From positions 209,730 to 273,729 of the forward strand of contig JAJRPJ010000008.1 of NCBI GenBank assembly GCA_024280835.1: a stretch of DNA of 64,000 bases. Reading direction: 5' to 3'. The position numbers and the translations under genes were made by a program. The notes beneath the pieces are model-generated. The model saw only the letters and a program-made list of their open reading frames with translations. It searched no databases and had not been told where the DNA came from. The DNA is from Candidatus Zixiibacteriota bacterium (GTDB lineage: Bacteria; Zixibacteria; MSB-5A5; GN15; JACZUZ01). Of this stretch, positions 60,378 to 64,000 are shown piece after piece (the first letter of the stretch is position 1; each line of letters starts with the position of its first letter).

Positions 60378-60401
60378 AACCTTATAGTATACAATAAGGT
60401 T
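60378..60401 (-). promoter_or_regulatory. Putative MerR operator
   Basis: AACCTTAT and ATAAGGTT form an 8-bp dyad around an 8-base centre, 31 bases before merR. MerR-type operators lie between -35 and -10 boxes with long spacing. TTGTAA overlaps the left side on the minus strand, but a matching -10 is weak. Confidence 0.6.
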
Positions 60402-60955
60402 ACAAGAAATGAGAAAATATATGGATTTCTTTAATTCAGTAGCAAAAAACAGGCTGAATGGCTATGACTTTAAGGGATTGGGGCTTGTTTACAAAGCCCG
60501 AAGCCGTTGCGTTGTGTCACTGACACCCAGTGGGTGTGACCCGACGCTTTCTCTATGAAAAGGTGTCAGGTCACAATTTTCAAAAAGAGAAAATCAAGAC
60601 CCTACACAACAGGTGGGCGCTTAATCAACTATCCCCTTCGACTGGAATAAGGACAAAAGGGTACGACGAAAGGAGTGTCTGACGGTCCGTAGATCGGGTT
60701 TCCGCGTTCGATAAGACTGACTTCGGAACTCCAGCCAAGGACTGCCCTTTCTCTTCAACTACCCCCACTTGCCCCAGCTTACTATTCCAGTATATATTCC
60801 TCGCCGTGATTGTTCAGCGGGGTGGGGAGATTTTTTCTTGAAAATTTCTGCTGGATTGGAAAACTATTGCGGTGGTTTTTGGTATAAATTCCATTGAGCG
60901 AAATCTTAACTTACAGACAATAATACATTGACATAAACTATTGCAGGACAACTAA
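60402..60955. other. Spacer between merR and the gldA-like gene
   Basis: No gene was found. It holds a GGGCTTG/CAAAGCCC hairpin (about 60481-60499), a GACACCCAGTGGGTGT palindrome (60522-60537), a partial R2 repeat (CGTAGATCGGGTTTCCG at 60688-60704) and, just before the gldA-like leader, a weak GC-rich stem followed by a T-run (about 60765-60838). Confidence 0.55.
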
Positions 60956-61702
60956 ATGAGTGAACAAACAGCAGAGCCGATGATTGAGGCGCGGGGGCTT
61001 TCCAAGTACTATGGGGAGTTTGTGGCGATTGAGGATATTAGTTTCTCGATTCCCAAAGGCCAAGTGGTGGCTTTTTTGGGGCCTAATGGCGCAGGCAAGT
61101 CCACGACTATGAAAATTTTGAGCGGATTCTTGGCTGCCAGTAAAGGAGCTGGGCGGATTGCGGGGTTTGATGTCGCTACTGAGCGTTTGGATGCCTCGCG
61201 GGCTTTGGGGTATTTGCCAGAGAATGGGCCGCTTTATGAGAATATGACACCACGTGAGTTGCTCGAGTTTTTTGGCGAGGCGCGGGGTTTGAAAAGTAAG
61301 GCTCTGGCTGATAGAGTTGAGCGAGTGGTTTTCCAGACGGATTTGAAAGAGGTTCTTCAAAAGCCGATTTCGAAACTCTCGCGAGGGTTTCGGCAAAGAG
61401 TCGGACTGGCGCAGGCGCTGTTACATGATCCGCAAGCGTTGATTATGGACGAGCCGACATCGGGGTTGGACCCGAATCAGATTCGTGAGTTTAGAAAGAA
61501 TATCAAAGAACTAGGTAAATCGAAAACAATTTTGATTTCGACACATATTTTGCAGGAAGTTGAAGCGGTGGCCGATAGGGTGTTGTTCATTCATAATGGT
61601 CGATTAGTTTTTGATGGAACTCCTCAGGATTTACATAAGGACTGCACACTTGAAGAGAGTTTCTATCGCTTGACTGGTTCTAAGCAGGAGGTAAATGTCT
61701 GA
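60956..61702 (+). CDS. ABC transporter ATP-binding protein, GldA type
   Basis: The product is 248 residues. It has Walker A LGPNGAGKST (about 41-50), the signature LSRGFRQRVG (about 139-148), Walker B ALIMDEPTSGLDP and the switch histidine in ISTHILQEVEAVADR. The sequence type (GYLPENGPLYENMTPRELLEF) is typical of GldA-like ATPases. AGGA lies eight bases before the ATG. Its TGA overlaps the ATG of the next gene by one base, so the ATPase and permease are coupled. In Bacteroidota, GldAFG is needed for gliding; outside that group these genes are common in non-gliding bacteria, so motility should not be assumed. Confidence 0.92.
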   Translation: MSEQTAEPMIEARGLSKYYGEFVAIEDISFSIPKGQVVAFLGPNGAGKSTTMKILSGFLAASKGAGRIAGFDVATERLDASRALGYLPENGPLYENMTPRELLEFFGEARGLKSKALADRVERVVFQTDLKEVLQKPISKLSRGFRQRVGLAQALLHDPQALIMDEPTSGLDPNQIREFRKNIKELGKSKTILISTHILQEVEAVADRVLFIHNGRLVFDGTPQDLHKDCTLEESFYRLTGSKQEVNV

Positions 61703-64000
61703 TGGCAAACTCCCAGAAAAAAAGCATAAGCAAACATGGCATCAACAAAGGTTTGATTTTTGCAGTCGCTAAGCGCGATTTACGTTCGTATTTCATGAAC
61801 CCATCAGGTTATGTGTTTTTGACATTATTCATTTTCCTCAGCGCCGCGGCGGCTTTTTGGAGTGAGGATTTTTTCCAGAACAATTTGGCTAATCTTGATC
61901 AACTGAATAATTACTTTCCATATCTGTTGCTGTTTTTTATTCCAGCGCTGACGATGAGTGTTTGGGCCGAAGAGCGCAAGCAGGGCACTGATGAGTTGTT
62001 ACTGACACTACCAGCAACAGACTTGGAGATTACACTAGGAAAGTATCTTGCGGTTTTGGGTGTTTATAGCGCGTCACTGGCGCTATCGCTCAGTCATGTG
62101 CTGGTGCTGTCATGGTTGGGTGAGCCGGACTTCGGATTGATGTTTGGTAATTATTTTGGTTACTGGATGATTGGCGCGGCTTTGGTGGCGGTTGGGATGT
62201 TGGCTTCGGCGCTCACTTCGAATGTGACAGTCTCGTTTATTTTGGGGGCTATTTTTTGCTCGCTGTTAGTATTTGTTGATTCACCGCAATTTGCATTTAG
62301 TGAGACATTTGGCAAAGCCCTAGCGCCGTTAGGACTATTTCGTCACTTCAACGACTTCACTCGTGGTGTGATTAGTTTTTCGGGGTTAGTGTATTTTACC
62401 TCGATTGCTTCATTGGCGATATATTTGAACATTGTGGTTTTGGGTCGTCGTCATTGGTTACGTGAGAAAACTTCGACGTTGAGTATGCAGAATCACTATG
62501 CGTTTCGCACTGTGGCATTGGTGGTGATTGTCATTAGCGCAACTGCGATTGCTGGTTATTCGGCTCTGAGAATTGATGTCACATCAGAGGGATTGCATTC
62601 GCTATCTGACACTACGGAAGAGTTGCTGGCGGCTTTGCCTGATGGCCAACCTGTGTTGATTCAGGCTTTTATTAGCCCTGAGGTTCCGCAGAATATGGTT
62701 GAGACACGCGAGAATATTATTGGATTTTTGCGCGAAATTGACGCGCAAGCTGGCAATAATGTGCAGGTCATTATTCGAGAAACTGAGCCGTACACACAAA
62801 ACGCTCAGGACGCCAGAGAGAAGTTTAGCATTTTACCTCGTGAGTTGATTCTCGGCGGCACGGCGCGGACGAATATTGAGAATGTGTTTATGGGAATTGC
62901 TTTTACTTGCGGGTCGCGCGAAGATGTGATTCCGTTTTTTGAACGTGGGATGCCAGTTGAGTATGAGCTGACACGCAGTATTCAATCGGTGGCGCAAACT
63001 CGGCGCAAGAAAATAGGAGTTGTCACTACTGACGCCAAACTTTTGGGTGGATTTGATTTTCAGACTTTCAAGAGTAGTCCTTCCTGGCCGATTGTTAGCG
63101 AATTGCAAAAGCAGTATGAAGTGACACAAGTTGCGGTGACCGATTCAATCACTGAGACTTTTGATGGACTGCTTGTGGCCCTGCCTTCATCGCTGACACA
63201 ACCAGAGATGGACAATGTGATGGCCTATATCAGAACTGGGGCGCCGACTTTGATGTTGGTTGACCCGATGCCGACTTTTGATATGGGATTGGCTCCACTT
63301 CTGCCACGTAATGCAGGTGATAATCCATTTCAACAGAACAAACAAGCCAAGCGTGACCCTAAAGGTGACTCAAAATTGCTGTTGGCGGAGTTTGGTATTG
63401 AATGGAGTCCAGGGGATGTTTTTTGGGACGCTTACAATCCACATCCAGAGTTGGCGCAGTTACCACCTGAGTTGGTTTTTATTTCTCAGGGGAATGGCGC
63501 TGAGGCGGCGTTTAACGCGGAGGAGCCAGTTAGCTCTGGTTTGCAGGAATTGGTTTTGCTTTACCCTGGGATTTTGACAAAGTCTGGGACGATTGATGTT
63601 AACTTTACCCCACTTCTTTCTAGTGGGGCGACATCTGGAACGCTTGGATTTCAGGATTTAGTGCAAAGGAGTTTCTTCGGGCTTTCTTTGAATCGAGCGC
63701 CACGGCGAATTGGTGATCCGCTTTTTTATGTTCCCGCTGTGAGAGTCTCTGGTGACTTGCCGACTAAGAACTCCTCGGATGCTCAAGCGAAGGTGAATAT
63801 GATTGTCATTGCTGATTTGGATTTTGTTGGCGATCAGTTCTTTCAAATTCGCAATATGGGCAATAAGAACTTAGCTTTTGATAATATTCCATTTTTTCTG
63901 AACTGTATGGATGTATTGGTTGGTGACACATCATTTATTGCTCTACGTAAGAAGCGAGTGAAACATCGCACATTGACCACAGTCGAAACTCAGTCACGCA
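61702..64000 (+). CDS. GldF-GldG-type fusion permease (3' truncated by window edge)
   Basis: The frame is open from the ATG at 61702 to the window end, over 766 codons. The first ~285 residues are an ABC-2 permease with about six helices, including IPALTMSVWAEERKQGTDEL, a GldF hallmark, and TLPATDLEITLGKYLA. A further helix (about 275-295) then leads into a long periplasmic GldG/ABC_transp_aux domain (YSALRIDVTSEGLHSLSD, later GLLVALPSSLTQPEMDNVM and TLMLVDPMPTFD). The C-terminus with a final helix should lie beyond the window. It forms one transporter with the GldA-like ATPase. Confidence 0.88.
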   Translation, partial: MANSQKKSISKHGINKGLIFAVAKRDLRSYFMNPSGYVFLTLFIFLSAAAAFWSEDFFQNNLANLDQLNNYFPYLLLFFIPALTMSVWAEERKQGTDELLLTLPATDLEITLGKYLAVLGVYSASLALSLSHVLVLSWLGEPDFGLMFGNYFGYWMIGAALVAVGMLASALTSNVTVSFILGAIFCSLLVFVDSPQFAFSETFGKALAPLGLFRHFNDFTRGVISFSGLVYFTSIASLAIYLNIVVLGRRHWLREKTSTLSMQNHYAFRTVALVVIVISATAIAGYSALRIDVTSEGLHSLSDTTEELLAALPDGQPVLIQAFISPEVPQNMVETRENIIGFLREIDAQAGNNVQVIIRETEPYTQNAQDAREKFSILPRELILGGTARTNIENVFMGIAFTCGSREDVIPFFERGMPVEYELTRSIQSVAQTRRKKIGVVTTDAKLLGGFDFQTFKSSPSWPIVSELQKQYEVTQVAVTDSITETFDGLLVALPSSLTQPEMDNVMAYIRTGAPTLMLVDPMPTFDMGLAPLLPRNAGDNPFQQNKQAKRDPKGDSKLLLAEFGIEWSPGDVFWDAYNPHPELAQLPPELVFISQGNGAEAAFNAEEPVSSGLQELVLLYPGILTKSGTIDVNFTPLLSSGATSGTLGFQDLVQRSFFGLSLNRAPRRIGDPLFYVPAVRVSGDLPTKNSSDAQAKVNMIVIADLDFVGDQFFQIRNMGNKNLAFDNIPFFLNCMDVLVGDTSFIALRKKRVKHRTLTTVETQSR

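Noticed and set aside
57031-60401. mer operon as part of a transposon
   Set aside because: No transposase, resolvase or terminal inverted repeats of Tn21/Tn501 type were seen on either side. Only small palindromes flank it.

Overview
The window looks like a chromosomal segment of a Gram-negative bacterium from, or close to, the FCB superphylum (Bacteroidota, Zixibacteria, Calditrichota, Marinimicrobia and relatives). The evidence is a paired LptF/LptG, many lipobox lipoproteins, a TonB-dependent receptor with a carboxypeptidase-regulatory N-terminus, a PorV/PorQ-like outer-membrane protein, a secreted protein with a FlgD/T9SS-type C-terminal Ig-like domain, a serine-palmitoyltransferase-like enzyme, a DUF4846 lipoprotein, and a GldA plus GldF-GldG fusion. 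The DNA is moderately AT-rich. No integrase, transposase, phage gene or CRISPR array was seen. The species cannot be named from the sequence alone.

Layout. 0-6 kb: the 3' part of RNase E/G, a CYTH phosphatase, three exported proteins, a strong terminator and tRNA-Ser(UGA). 6-13 kb: a DUF4287/DUF5655 protein, an AraC regulator, the NAD(P)HX repair enzyme Nnr, a Sun-family RNA methyltransferase with a PUA/Nip7-like partner, small unknown genes, and an intergenic region packed with palindromic repeats next to a TPR gene. 13-16 kb: cinA, pgpA, pgsA. 15.8-16.8 kb: a gene-poor kilobase with two predicted minus-strand RNAs. 16.8-20.4 kb: a sphingolipid-type alpha-oxoamine synthase, a GNAT-fold protein, a lipoprotein and a DUF6980 protein. 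20.5-32 kb: PAP2 phosphatase, YigZ/IMPACT, a divergent DprA, a TPR lipoprotein, two large membrane proteins, a HAD hydrolase, a CDGSH protein, ornithine aminotransferase and an ABC-2 exporter. 32-37 kb: lptG, lptF, a YhaM-like exonuclease, tRNA-Ser(GGA) and an ankyrin membrane protein.

37-54 kb is the most distinctive part. It is two adjacent minus-strand surface operons. The upstream one encodes a TonB-dependent receptor, a 1043-residue secreted protein with a T9SS-like C-terminus, and a PorV-like barrel. The downstream one encodes a giant 1892-residue protein with about eight carboxypeptidase-regulatory-like modules and a large repetitive beta region, a fibronectin-III protein, and a predicted outer-membrane barrel. 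The downstream three genes abut or overlap with essentially no spacing. 54.7-56.7 kb holds a LeuB-type dehydrogenase and a lipoprotein.

57-60.4 kb is a compact mercury-resistance operon: merR, a merT-merP fusion, a DsrE-like lipoprotein, and merA with an N-terminal HMA domain. MerR keeps the three mercury-binding cysteines, and there is a dyad operator upstream. Repeat-rich spacers flank it. The window ends in a GldA-type ATPase and a GldF-GldG fusion permease that runs off the edge.

The main candidates for undescribed biology are the three-gene giant surface operon, the DsrE-like lipoprotein inside the mer operon, two tandem predicted small RNAs, and several families of intergenic palindromes. 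One pair of these shows compensatory base changes, and another pair brackets a single gene exactly.
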